Assembly: GCA_021852275.1 (NCBI GenBank)
Contig: JAJZNX010000096.1
Location: forward strand, 1 to 57,989
Direction of reading: 5' to 3'
DNA length: 57,989 bases
Source: Planctomycetota bacterium
GTDB taxonomy: Bacteria > Planctomycetota > Phycisphaerae > WQYP01
The notes below the pieces were generated by a model. The model was not told the DNA's origin and ran no database searches. It worked only from the letters and a program-made list of their open reading frames with translations. This document shows positions 17,727-26,440 of this stretch, in pieces. Position 1 is the first letter of the stretch. Every line of letters starts with the position of its first letter. The position numbers and the translations under genes are program-made.

Positions 17727-19373
17727 TCAAGCGCTGCGCCGACGGCGCACGGCCAGAATTCCCAGCGAACCCAGAGCCAGCAATCCCAGTGCGCTCGGTT
17801 CAGGAATACTAGATGACTCGACCGTCAGATTCACCTCGCTTCCGGATAGCGAAAATACGCCGATCTCGCCAACCGACAATCCGGAAACGGTCCAACCGCT
17901 GAAGCCGCTACTGTTATCTACAAGGCTGGTGTAGTCGATGAGCTTATACGTGCCCAAGCCGAAACCGGTTCCTTGTGTGACGGTCAACGCGACGCTGGTC
18001 CCCAGAGTGAGTGCGTCTGTGCTGACCAGATCGCTGCTTGATCCGAGTGTAAAGGCAAGGTTACTGCCATTGGCCAGGCTCAAGCTGCTAAGCGTAAACG
18101 TGCCCACGGCATCGCCCGGTGACAATATGCCCCCGGTAAACACCGCTACGCTGCGGTCAATGGTCCCGGTTCCACCCAGCGTGGCCCCGCTATCCACCGT
18201 TACCGTTCCGCCTCCGCTGAGCAAAGTGCCGTTTACCAGCAACGTACCAGCCTGCACTTCCGTGGTACCCTGGTAATTATTGCCGGAACCGCTGAGAATG
18301 ACCGTGCCGGTGCCAATCTTGGTAACATTGGAATTAATTGAAACGTTATTAAGATAGGTTGGCTCCAGCAAATTGCCGCTGAAAGTAACCGTTCCGCCGG
18401 CATCCGCCGTCAGGTCCAGTGGCGTATCTACCCGCGGACTGGTTTGCAAACCATATGGATACCCCATGTAAATTGTCCCGGAAAACGTGGAAGTGTATGC
18501 GCCCTTTCCGCCGATGGTGTTAACGCCGAGTGTAGAGGGCGAAGTCGGCATCGACGTGGGAGATTGAACAATGATTTCATTGGAAACCGTCATAGCGGCA
18601 TTCGTCAGCAGGGTTGGATTGCCGGTTCCAAGGCCACTGTTGAGCAGAATTTCAGTATTGGTCGTACCAAGGGCGTTGGCGCTGCTTAGCTCCAATATGC
18701 CGGTCCAAACGGTCATGTTTTCAGCGCTGAAGTTCGAATTATTTCCGGTCAAATTCACCAACGTCGTAGTGCTGGTACCTTCGTACTGGCCAACGGTGAA
18801 CTGATAAAATTTTCCACTTAACGTTCCGCTGGCAACCACTGCGCCGGTACCTGTGGAACTCTGCAGAAATAACCTGCCCGGCGTGGTGGCGTTAGTGGAG
18901 ATCGTTCCGCCCAGAGTTAAAGTTCCGGAACTCTCATTTCCGACTGTCAGGTAACCGCCGGAACCCGTGGGTGCCACGTCCAGATTATTATTGATGGTTT
19001 CATTCGACGTGGCCTCGTCGGTAATGTAACCATTCGTCCCAGTGCCCACCCCAAATGAGAGGTCGCTGCCCGTCAGTGTATAGGAATTAGAATTCTGAAA
19101 CAATACTTGATGGAGCGTGTAACCTGCAGAAGCATCTGGTGTATTATTCGATGTTCCATAGGTAAAGGCAACAATCGAAGTATCGCTGCTTTGCGGGGCG
19201 CCATTTCCCCCTTTAGTTACCGACAGCCAATTGTTCGAATCCGACCACAGGTTGTCCGAACCGGCTCCAGTCCACGTGTACGTTGTGGATGCGGAAGTCT
19301 GACCAACCATGCCGGCCAAACCTGCCGCGGCCAACGCCGCGGACATGAGAAATGCCTTATGTGTGGTTTTCAT
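17727..19373 (-). CDS. PEP-CTERM anchored PATR-repeat surface protein
   Basis: A 548-aa secreted protein. The signal peptide covers residues 1 to about 28 (MKTTHKAFLMSAALAAAGLAG start). The body is rich in Ser, Thr, Gly and Asn beta-strand repeats, with a PATR unit (VTKIGTGTVILSGSGNNYQG). The C-terminus, PEPSALGLLALGSLGILAVR followed by RRRSA, is a textbook PEP-CTERM sorting signal: PEP motif, hydrophobic helix, Arg cluster. Such proteins are processed by an exosortase, which is not in this window, and end up at the cell surface or in extracellular matrix. ATG 19373 has AAGGG upstream; the frame runs on to 19454 but lacks sense as a signal peptide. It is the first gene of the glycan locus. 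Confidence 0.9.
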   Translation of the reverse strand: MKTTHKAFLMSAALAAAGLAGMVGQTSASTTYTWTGAGSDNLWSDSNNWLSVTKGGNGAPQSSDTSIVAFTYGTSNNTPDASAGYTLHQVLFQNSNSYTLTGSDLSFGVGTGTNGYITDEATSNETINNNLDVAPTGSGGYLTVGNESSGTLTLGGTISTNATTPGRLFLQSSTGTGAVVASGTLSGKFYQFTVGQYEGTSTTTLVNLTGNNSNFSAENMTVWTGILELSSANALGTTNTEILLNSGLGTGNPTLLTNAAMTVSNEIIVQSPTSMPTSPSTLGVNTIGGKGAYTSTFSGTIYMGYPYGLQTSPRVDTPLDLTADAGGTVTFSGNLLEPTYLNNVSINSNVTKIGTGTVILSGSGNNYQGTTEVQAGTLLVNGTLLSGGGTVTVDSGATLGGTGTIDRSVAVFTGGILSPGDAVGTFTLSSLSLANGSNLAFTLGSSSDLVSTDALTLGTSVALTVTQGTGFGLGTYKLIDYTSLVDNSSGFSGWTVSGLSVGEIGVFSLSGSEVNLTVESSSIPEPSALGLLALGSLGILAVRRRRSA

Positions 19374-19444
19374 AAAAACACCCTTTCTTAATTTTGCAGC
19401 CTCAACTCTTTTCTCCGAGCACAGCCGCATGAACCCTAAAATCC

Positions 19445-19465
19445 GACGCACCACATTGGTGCGTC
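19445..19465. promoter_or_regulatory. Perfect 9-bp inverted repeat in the leader of the glycan locus
   Basis: GACGCACCA (19445-19453), CAT, TGGTGCGTC (19457-19465). The arms match perfectly with a 3-nt centre, 72-92 nt upstream of the first gene of the eight-gene locus. It could be a DNA operator or an RNA stem-loop in the 5' leader. Confidence 0.5.
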
Positions 19466-19520
19466 ATTCATTGCATTTATGAAGATCGCCACTTATTTAG
19501 TCGCGATCCATCCACTTGTA

Positions 19521-19535
19521 TGGAAACGCTTTTCC
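19521..19535. promoter_or_regulatory. LacI/CcpA-like operator candidate
   Basis: TGGAAACGCTTTTCC includes the near-palindrome GGAAACG/CTTTTCC (6 of 7 positions), with the AAACG core and TGGAAA start typical of LacI/GalR-family sites. It lies about 150 nt upstream of the PEP-CTERM gene, in a suitable place to control the whole locus. Confidence 0.4.
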
Positions 19536-20238
19536 TTTTTTTTGATAACTATCCTTTTTTTCCTGCCACACAAAAGAACATGACCACCTTAATACCGTCA
19601 GTCCTTTATGTCCATCTTGCATCTTCAAACCGCGTGCGATTTTGCTACACATCAGCTTGAAAAGCAAAAGCTTTCCTTATTCAATCAACTATAATAATAC
19701 CCATCACCAAAGTCAACAAAATTCCACTTAAAATTATATTTGTTTTTATAAATCACATATCCGCAATGACTTACGATTTTATTAAAGTCTTAAAATTCTC
19801 CATAACGCTTTCCTCTTTTTGGAAGTTTCAGGACCGTTATAATCACCCATTTTCTCAACCGCGCTCTTCTCGTGCCGATGATGCGGCCTACAACGCTCAC
19901 CGTGTTTCAAACAAAATCTTCTTATTCCACATTACTTAAGAATATCTATACTGGAGCATAATAATGCCGTCACCGCGCCGCCCTGTACAGCCCGGCCAAT
20001 GGGCGTGTGCCGGACGGTTGATCCGCCTCCGGCAAACCGGTGGAAATGTGCAGGGCCGATCATGGCCAGATTTTTCCACACCCTCCGGCGAGATCAGCCC
20101 ATGGCGTTGTTGTTGGTTTTGGAATCGTTACACTATGCAGGCCATACATCTATGCCGCATACCGATTCGCGGCTTGCATGGCCGTAGTGAATAACTGACG
20201 CGATATCGTAGGCGAAACCGGGCTTGGAGCTACTTACT
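19536..20238. other. Intergenic region, AT-rich, between divergent PEP-CTERM and FGGY kinase genes
   Basis: Together with 19374-19535 this is the longest gene-free stretch (865 nt). Bases about 19540-19950 are strikingly AT-rich, with T-tracts. TATACT at 19947-19952 could be a -10. An ATG at 19964 with GGAG upstream opens a 76-codon frame, but its Arg/Trp/Cys-rich translation looks non-coding. The kinase start at 20239 has GGAG about 9 nt upstream. Confidence 0.4.
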
Positions 20239-21912
20239 ATGACTAACGACAAACGTTACAGTTTGGGGTTTGATTACGGCACAGAATCCGTGCGCGTAGT
20301 GGTTGCTGATATTGCCACCGGCCATATTGTCGGCCAGGCCGACCAACGTTATACCCACGACGTGATGGACCGCACACTGGTCACCACCGGCCAGAATCTT
20401 CCGCCAGATTACGCCCTGCAACACCCACAGGACTGGCTACTGAATTTGGCCCAAGCGTGCCACGCGGCCGTAGCAGCCGCCAAAATCAATCCCAACCAAA
20501 TCGTGGGCATTGGCGTGGCCTTCACCAGTTGTACCATGCTGCCGACACTCAATGATGGCACGCCACTGTGCATGTTGCCTCAATTTCAAAACGTACCACT
20601 GGCCTGGCCTAAGTTGTGGAAACACCATGGGGCCAAGCATCAGACCGACCGGTTCAACGCCGTGGCCCAACAGCGCCGCGAACCCTGGCTGGCCCGTTAT
20701 GGCGGTGTGATCGGGCTGGAATGGTTTTTTCCAAAAATTCTCGAAACGCTGGAGCTAGCCCCACACGTCTACACCGCCGCCCAGGTGTGGCTGGAAGCCG
20801 GCGACTTTCTGGTATGGCAACTCACCTCCGGTCCCTGGCCAGAAGCCCACATCCGCGATCTGGTACGGTCCACTTGCCAGGCGGGCTACAAAGGATGTTG
20901 GAGCAAACAGGCCGGCTTTCCATCGCCCGATTTTTTCGCCGCTGTGCACCCACAACTTACCGACGTGGTTGCGGCCAAAATGCCGGGCCGCCTGAGCGCG
21001 CCGGGTCAACGGGCTGGCCTGCTGTCCGCCGGGGCTGCAGCGTTGCTAAAGCTTCCGCCCGGAATACCGGTCAGCACGGCCATCATTGATGCCCATGCGG
21101 GTCTGCCTGGATCGGGTGTGTGCGAAAATGATACGCTGGTGATGGTCATCGGAACGAGTTCTTGCCATATTATGAATTCCTCGCATGAACACCATGTGCC
21201 GGGGGTGGCCGGCGTGGTTGAAGATGGTATTCTGCCCGGCAGTTTCGGTTATGAAACCGGCCAGGCGAGCGTCGGAGATTCGCTGGCCTGGGTGGTACGT
21301 ACCACCGGCTCCACCCATGAACAGATGAACCATCAGGCGGCGGCACTTGCTCCTGGCAGCCACGGTTTGCTGGCGGTGGACTGGCTTAATGGCTGCCGTA
21401 CACCCCTGATGGATGGCCACTTAAGTGGAGCTTTTATCGGCATGTCTTTGACTACGCAGCCGGCTCAGCTTTACCGGGCCATGATAGAGGCCACCGCATT
21501 TGGTGTGCGATGGATTATAGAACTGCTGGTCGAAAGCGGCGTACCGGTACAACGCCTGGTGGCCGGCGGCGGGTTGCCTGTAAAATCCCCGCTACTCATG
21601 CAAATTTATGCAGACGTGCTTAACTGCCGCATCAGCCTGGCGGAAAGTCAACAGAGCGTGGCTCTCGGAGCGGCCATCCTGGGCTGCATGGCCGCCGGCG
21701 AATCCACCACCGGCTACTCCAGCATGACGCAAATTATCCGGGCTATGGCCCGCCAACGTACGGATGTATTCTATAGTCCCAACCCCGCCAACGTTGCGCA
21801 ATACAACCACATTTATTCGCTTTATCGCCGCATCACGGATAAACAAGCCGTCGTAGCCAGAGTCATGCACGAACTTCGCCAATTCAGCCCACAAGAGGTA
21901 AACACTGCATAA
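20239..21912 (+). CDS. araB: FGGY-family carbohydrate kinase, L-ribulokinase-like
   Basis: A 557-aa kinase that transfers phosphate from ATP to a ketopentose, probably L-ribulose. The N-terminal sugar-kinase motif is GFDYGTESVR. The MVIGTSSCHIMNS region matches the ribulokinase 'GTSTCH' phosphate loop, GYETGQASVGDSLAW matches the AraB substrate region, and the C-terminal VAGGGLPVKSPLLMQIYADV matches the FGGY signature. The length fits AraB (about 560 aa) better than xylulokinase or glycerol kinase (about 500). The upstream in-frame TTG at 20224 is less likely than ATG 20239. No araA or araD is adjacent, so the pathway partner is elsewhere or the substrate differs. Confidence 0.85.
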   Translation: MTNDKRYSLGFDYGTESVRVVVADIATGHIVGQADQRYTHDVMDRTLVTTGQNLPPDYALQHPQDWLLNLAQACHAAVAAAKINPNQIVGIGVAFTSCTMLPTLNDGTPLCMLPQFQNVPLAWPKLWKHHGAKHQTDRFNAVAQQRREPWLARYGGVIGLEWFFPKILETLELAPHVYTAAQVWLEAGDFLVWQLTSGPWPEAHIRDLVRSTCQAGYKGCWSKQAGFPSPDFFAAVHPQLTDVVAAKMPGRLSAPGQRAGLLSAGAAALLKLPPGIPVSTAIIDAHAGLPGSGVCENDTLVMVIGTSSCHIMNSSHEHHVPGVAGVVEDGILPGSFGYETGQASVGDSLAWVVRTTGSTHEQMNHQAAALAPGSHGLLAVDWLNGCRTPLMDGHLSGAFIGMSLTTQPAQLYRAMIEATAFGVRWIIELLVESGVPVQRLVAGGGLPVKSPLLMQIYADVLNCRISLAESQQSVALGAAILGCMAAGESTTGYSSMTQIIRAMARQRTDVFYSPNPANVAQYNHIYSLYRRITDKQAVVARVMHELRQFSPQEVNTA

Positions 21913-22376
21913 AAATAATTTCATCATCAGAGGTGCCGGCATTGGAGGCCAACGGACCTGAATCGACGGAGACTTCACCAGGACCGGGGCAGCGGAGGCT
22001 GCTCCTCGACGTTTCCACATGGAATCTCCCGGAGCGCCACCAGTACTTTCTCCATTCTTCTTATGCTTGGGTACCCCGCCAGACCAGGTTATAATTCTTA
22101 ACGGCCTGTACGGCCCAGTTCTCAGGTTTGACATTGCCAATAGAAACGTTAGAATTTTGGGTTTTCACGGTTGGCCGCCCTGATAAGGCAGCCGATGCAA
22201 GGCCAAAAGGGCTGCAAAAGTGAAAAAACAGCAGCGACGCAGGTAGCGATTCTCTGCGTAATCCATGCCGATCGAAAGCACTTATAGGCTGTAAGATGCG
22301 GCAAGAACAGTATGGTCCGAGTGGTGGAAACGCCCGGCCTGATTTGTTGGTTGAATTTAAGTTGAGTACATTACCC
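21913..22376. other. Intergenic region and rplM leader
   Basis: This 464-nt gap holds the rplM promoter at 22128-22155 and then about 215 nt of leader before the rplM start. The leader has G+C-rich repeated 'GGC/GCC' words around 22170-22215 that could fold, and might take part in ribosomal-protein feedback control; I could not identify a known leader motif. No tRNA or ORF is convincing here. Confidence 0.4.
22128..22155 (+). promoter_or_regulatory. Promoter of rplM-rpsI
   Basis: -35 TTGACA (22128-22133), a 16-nt spacer, then -10 TAGAAT (22150-22155). This is a strong sigma-70-type match, as expected for ribosomal protein genes. Confidence 0.65.
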
Positions 22377-22853
22377 ATGACAGTAATTGCGGAACAGCCC
22401 ATTCGACGGATTTCTAAGGCAGCGGCCCGAACCACCCTGGCGCGTGTCGGCCATACCGATAATCGCTGGTACGTAGTGGATGCCACAGACAAAACTCTGG
22501 GGCGTCTGGCCAGCGCGGTAGCGGTACGGCTTATGGGTAAACATAAACCGATTTATACGCCAACCGTAGACACAGGTGATTTTATTGTGGTGATCAACAC
22601 CAGCAAAATCAAAGTAACCGGGCGCAAACTTCAACAGCGCGAATACGACTACTATACCTATTATACCAGCGGCCGGAAGGTAACTTCCATGCGGGATCTG
22701 CTGGACCGGCATCCCAATACAGTTTTTGAACTGGCTGTCCGGCGTATGTTGCCTAAAACTACCATGGGTGTGCAGATGCTCCGCAAGCTCAAATGCTACA
22801 AAAATGCGGATCATCCCCATGCGGCTCAGCGCCCTGAAGCACTGGCTTTGTAA
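22377..22853 (+). CDS. rplM: 50S ribosomal protein L13
   Basis: A 158-aa protein. It contains the L13 core: WYVVDATDKTLGRLAS, the MGKHKPIYTPTVDTGDFIVVIN region, KVTGRKLQQREYDYYTYYTSG, and the AVRRMLPKTTMG-type segment. It has a 15-20 residue N-terminal extension (TVIAEQPIRRISKAAARTT) beyond the E. coli protein. ATG 22377 was chosen over the upstream frame beginning at 22296, which adds a non-homologous tail. It is followed 87 nt later by rpsI, the usual bacterial pairing. Confidence 0.97.
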   Translation: MTVIAEQPIRRISKAAARTTLARVGHTDNRWYVVDATDKTLGRLASAVAVRLMGKHKPIYTPTVDTGDFIVVINTSKIKVTGRKLQQREYDYYTYYTSGRKVTSMRDLLDRHPNTVFELAVRRMLPKTTMGVQMLRKLKCYKNADHPHAAQRPEALAL

Positions 22854-22940
22854 ATGTCAGCGAAGTGTCAAGGTGGAAAAATATCCCCATATTTTAATGA
22901 TAAATAACGGTCTTCAACCTCTATAGCAAGGCAGGTTTTC

Positions 22941-23414
22941 ATGAAAGTCGAAGCAATACCTACAACTAACGCAACTTCGGCCGCTCCCTCAGCGGCTTCC
23001 ACCCGCTCCAGAGTGGTGATTGGCGGAAAAGTCTTCTTCCTGGGTACCGGACGACGTAAAACATCGGTGGCGCGGGTTCGCATAGTCGCAGGAGAAGGAA
23101 AATTTATCGTTAATGATCGCGATGCTAATGGCTATTTTACAGAAGTTCGCGATCAGAAAATGGTGCGTGCGCCTCTTGTCGCCGTTAATTTAACCACAGC
23201 GGTTGATGTCTTTGTCAATGTGCATGGCGGTGGATTTACCGGACAGGCCGGAGCTGTGGTCCAAGGATTGGGGCGGGCTATTGCACTTTACGACCCGGCG
23301 TTGCGCAAGCCGATCAACGACGGCGGTTTCCTTACGCGAGACAGCCGCATGAAAGAACGTAAGAAATACGGCTTGCGTGGAGCACGTCGGGCGTTTCAGT
23401 TCAGTAAGCGCTAA
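22941..23414 (+). CDS. rpsI: 30S ribosomal protein S9
   Basis: A 157-aa protein. The family core begins FLGTGRRKTSVARVRI and continues through VHGGGFTGQAGAVVQGLGRAI and FLTRDSRMKERKKYGLRGARRAFQFSKR, ending in the S9-type KR tail that reaches the P-site tRNA. About 30 extra N-terminal residues rich in Ala, Thr and Ser precede the core. AGGCAGG lies upstream of the ATG. The last 14 nt overlap the 3' end of the convergent PfkB gene. Confidence 0.97.
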   Translation: MKVEAIPTTNATSAAPSAASTRSRVVIGGKVFFLGTGRRKTSVARVRIVAGEGKFIVNDRDANGYFTEVRDQKMVRAPLVAVNLTTAVDVFVNVHGGGFTGQAGAVVQGLGRAIALYDPALRKPINDGGFLTRDSRMKERKKYGLRGARRAFQFSKR

Positions 23415-24318
23415 GCATTTTTCGCATATTGCTAAGCCGGTTCAGCACTTGTTGGCGTGTAGCCTTGCGCAACCCGCCCAGGGAAAAATCGGCGATGGTG
23501 AAACTGGCCATTACCGTACCTGCCACCAGCGACTCTTTCAGACTGCCAAGATTCCAAGTTTTCTTTCCCGCCAGGCAGCCTAACATACCTCCCGCAAAGC
23601 TGTCACCCGCACCGGTCGGATCCACAACGTCGGCCGTTGGGTATGCCGGCATCGCCAGCAGGGAGCCACTGTATGATGCCAGACATCCATGCTCGCCCTT
23701 TTTTATAATTACCAGTTGTGGACCGCTCTTCTTAAGCAACTTGCGAATATCATGAAGTGCTGCCACCAGATTCACTTTATCCGTCAGCAGCCGCGCTTCC
23801 AGATCATTGAGCACCAGGCCATCCACCGATTTGAGGCTCTTCATCAGTTCCGCCTTATAATTTTTGATCCACAGATCGCGGGTATCCGCCACCACCAATC
23901 GCGGCTTTTTCACCTGTGAAAGCAATTGCATCTGCAATGCCGGATGTGTGGCCGCCAGAAATACCATGGTACTGTCGGCAAATGCGGTGGGAATGGCCGG
24001 AGCTTTCTCCGCCAAAACGTTTAGATCCACGGCAGTGGTTTGCGCCTCATTCATGGTGGCGTCGTAGCGACCGCTCCAACGGAAAGTCTTGCTGCCGTGG
24101 CGGCGTTCCAATCCGCGGATGTCGATGTTGGGATGTTTGAGGCAAAATTCAAAACTCCGGGGAAAATCGTCACCCACCACACCCACCAGTCGCACTTTGC
24201 CAAACATAGCCGCTGCCCAACTGAAATAAATTGCAGACCCACCCGGCACATTGCCCACCTGGCCACGGGGCGTTTTTACAGTATCAATACCGATAGACCC
24301 AGTTACTAATAATGACAT
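23401..24318 (-). CDS. PfkB-family carbohydrate kinase
   Basis: A 305-aa ribokinase-like sugar or nucleoside kinase. The N-terminal substrate motif is VPGGSAIYFSWAAAMFG, and the C-terminal PfkB signature is DVVDPTGAGDSFAGGMLG with the catalytic Asp. The substrate is not evident. It lies 17 nt downstream of the GH20-like gene on the same strand, so the pair may liberate and phosphorylate one sugar, possibly a hexosamine. AAGGA lies 11 nt before the ATG. Its 3' end overlaps rpsI convergently by 14 nt. Confidence 0.9.
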   Translation of the reverse strand: MSLLVTGSIGIDTVKTPRGQVGNVPGGSAIYFSWAAAMFGKVRLVGVVGDDFPRSFEFCLKHPNIDIRGLERRHGSKTFRWSGRYDATMNEAQTTAVDLNVLAEKAPAIPTAFADSTMVFLAATHPALQMQLLSQVKKPRLVVADTRDLWIKNYKAELMKSLKSVDGLVLNDLEARLLTDKVNLVAALHDIRKLLKKSGPQLVIIKKGEHGCLASYSGSLLAMPAYPTADVVDPTGAGDSFAGGMLGCLAGKKTWNLGSLKESLVAGTVMASFTIADFSLGGLRKATRQQVLNRLSNMRKMLSAY

Positions 24319-24335
24319 AAATGCACATTTCCTTA

Positions 24336-26264
24336 TCAGACTTCAAAATCCTGCGCGGCAGACTTTCCGCGGCTCGACTTCTTGTATTTGGCCATTCGGA
24401 ACCAGTATTCCCGACGCACCGTCAAAAAATGAGCCAGAGTGGATTCCCCTTGTGAAGGCCTGTTACGGGCCGCCCAGAGTCGCTTGAAATCCCGGCATAG
24501 TTTACCGGCCTGCTCCGAGAGCCGCCGGAACCTGGCCTGAACCTCAAAGGTCTCTTTGGCCGGCTTGGCCAAACGGGCCTGTGTGCGCTCCAGGACATGC
24601 CCAATGGTATCGGCACTAAACACCAGTTCATCGCGAATCAATTTGCCATCCGGCCGATGAAGCGAGGCGGCGGCAATTTTTTCGCGCAGCGCTTCCACCC
24701 TTTTAAGTTGAGATTTCAGCCCCGCCGGCTTCACCAGCGCCAACGACTTGGTCTCATTCCAGGGCTCGCGAAACAGTAGATATTCCAGCGAGGCATTGCC
24801 AATGCGCTCACGCGTAATGTGTGGATGTACGTCGCCGAGGTCCGCTACAGCACGGCCGAATTCCGCCGAGTCAGCCTGAAAAACGTGCAGCGATGCTGCC
24901 GTGATGACCTGTCGGTCGGCAGTATCCGACGGATTCCACGAAACCGCCGCACCAAAGGCCATCGGAAGGTAGCTCACCGAAAGCATCTGTTGATGGCCGT
25001 TATCACCCCAATCCGTATTTAAAAAGCCGGCTGCATGATGCGTTACCCCGGCTTCCGCGGCTGCACGCATGTTGGCAAAGGCATTTTCCGTACGGCCTGC
25101 AATGGAATTCCAGGATGATGTGCCCGGACAAACATAAAACTTGCGCCCGGACGAGGCGAATAAGGCCGCATCCTTGTCAAACGGATGATCCCATTCATAG
25201 CCCCATTCCAGCACCGTGGCATCGGGCGGAAGTTCCGGTACCAGCGACGGATAGTTCAAGATAATGTCTCCCCACATCTGAATCCGTTTGCCGTGCCTGC
25301 GGGAGAGCGAATCACAAAACTGCACCCATTGAAGGTAGACCCGGCCAACGCCGATCTGTTCCGCCAGAGCCGCACTGCGACCTTTGCCCAGATCCCACGA
25401 TTCATCGCAGCAGATGTTGGCCTGAGGACTGCTGAAGTTGGGGAGAAATTCCGCATACATTTCTTCCAGCAACACCTTGGCCCCTGGATCTGTTGGGCAC
25501 AACGACCATGGATCCGCATCCGGACCTGCTTCGGCCAGTGCCCGGTACGCCGGCCGTTGCAGGATTTTTTCAAAGTGCCCCAAAGAGCTGATAGAGGGAA
25601 CAAAATCAATGAACCTGGCCCGACAGGCGGAATCGATTTCCAGTATTTCCTCCGCACTTAAAGCATCCGTATCGTCATACATATCCGGGTGCTTTTGAAA
25701 GGCGAACACGTTTTCAATGTAGAGCTGGAACTCATTAATTTTCAGGGCCGCCAGATCATCAACCAGCGTCAGGATGGTTGACAGCTTGGGTACCTTGCCC
25801 CGTGAAACATCGTGATAGAAACCGCGGCGTTCAAACGCCGGCTCATCCCGAATTTTGACGCGTGCCCACTTTTCCCCGGACTGCCGGGCTATTTGTATCA
25901 AGGTTGCCACCGCATAAAACATACCTTGCGGTGTGGCCGCAAGGGCCGTTACGCCATCTTCTTCAATATGGATCTCGTAGCCCTGCGGATGGCTGATGCT
26001 GGCATCCAACCGCAAATGAATTTCCCGGGCTTTATTTAACGGCCGTTCCAGTGTGGCGATATGCCATGTCTTGGTGCGATCTCCGGGCAGGCTCTCACGC
26101 AATCGCAGCGCGGCAACGCGCACCGCGTCATCACGGAAGTTCAAGGAAATCGTGCCTGCCTCAGGCAATGGCCAGGTTCCACCGGATAGCGATACCTGTT
26201 TGGGGCGGGGAATAAGGACTAATTCAACCACGATCAACTCCAGCAACGAACGTAAATTCATCAT
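24336..26264 (-). CDS. Glycoside hydrolase family 20-like beta-N-acetylhexosaminidase
   Basis: A protein of about 642 aa. An N-terminal GH20b-like alpha/beta domain starts LVLIPRPKQVSLSGGTW and contains GYEIHIEEDGVTALAATPQGMFYAV. A TIM barrel follows from FERRGFYHDVSRGKVP. ANICCDESWDLG carries the Asp-Glu pair expected for substrate-assisted catalysis; the family usually has His-x-Gly-Gly-Asp-Glu, so the local motif is unusual. No signal peptide is seen, so the enzyme may be cytoplasmic. The start is uncertain: ATG 26264 or 26261 is used, because the frame to 26453 would overlap the divergent TlpA-like start. An upstream ATG at 26300 is also possible; none has a clear Shine-Dalgarno. Confidence 0.75.
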   Translation of the reverse strand: MMNLRSLLELIVVELVLIPRPKQVSLSGGTWPLPEAGTISLNFRDDAVRVAALRLRESLPGDRTKTWHIATLERPLNKAREIHLRLDASISHPQGYEIHIEEDGVTALAATPQGMFYAVATLIQIARQSGEKWARVKIRDEPAFERRGFYHDVSRGKVPKLSTILTLVDDLAALKINEFQLYIENVFAFQKHPDMYDDTDALSAEEILEIDSACRARFIDFVPSISSLGHFEKILQRPAYRALAEAGPDADPWSLCPTDPGAKVLLEEMYAEFLPNFSSPQANICCDESWDLGKGRSAALAEQIGVGRVYLQWVQFCDSLSRRHGKRIQMWGDIILNYPSLVPELPPDATVLEWGYEWDHPFDKDAALFASSGRKFYVCPGTSSWNSIAGRTENAFANMRAAAEAGVTHHAAGFLNTDWGDNGHQQMLSVSYLPMAFGAAVSWNPSDTADRQVITAASLHVFQADSAEFGRAVADLGDVHPHITRERIGNASLEYLLFREPWNETKSLALVKPAGLKSQLKRVEALREKIAAASLHRPDGKLIRDELVFSADTIGHVLERTQARLAKPAKETFEVQARFRRLSEQAGKLCRDFKRLWAARNRPSQGESTLAHFLTVRREYWFRMAKYKKSSRGKSAAQDFEV

Positions 26265-26440
26265 AACCGCAGCCCGATAATTCTGTCGATATGCGATCAT
26301 GGGCAATGGCGGTGGGGTTCCGGCCTTTTTAACCCGCCCCGGCTCTTCTTTTTTCCCGCCAGAGCGCTTATATTTGTATCCATTAGAATTGCCGTCGCGC
26401 TTCGCCACCGGCCTGTGCTCAATAATTGGAGATTGTACTG

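Noticed and set aside
17727..19373. Internal repeats in the PATR genes as a CRISPR-like or tandem DNA repeat array
   Set aside because: The repeats are degenerate protein-level beta-strand repeats with no regular DNA spacing.
19964..20194. 76-codon frame before the ribulokinase gene with GGAG and a TATACT upstream
   Set aside because: The translation is rich in Arg, Trp, Cys and Pro with no domain or helix pattern, as expected from non-coding G+C-rich DNA; the signals could be chance.
21592..22140. 182-codon minus-strand frame across the kinase 3' end and the intergenic region
   Set aside because: Mostly antisense to the kinase gene; composition is not protein-like.
21913..22376. Possible tRNA, SRP RNA or RNase P RNA upstream of rplM
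   Set aside because: No T-loop GGTTCGAATC-type sequence, no GGTCAGGTCCGGAAGG-like SRP core and no GAGGAAAGTCC-type RNase P core could be found on either strand.
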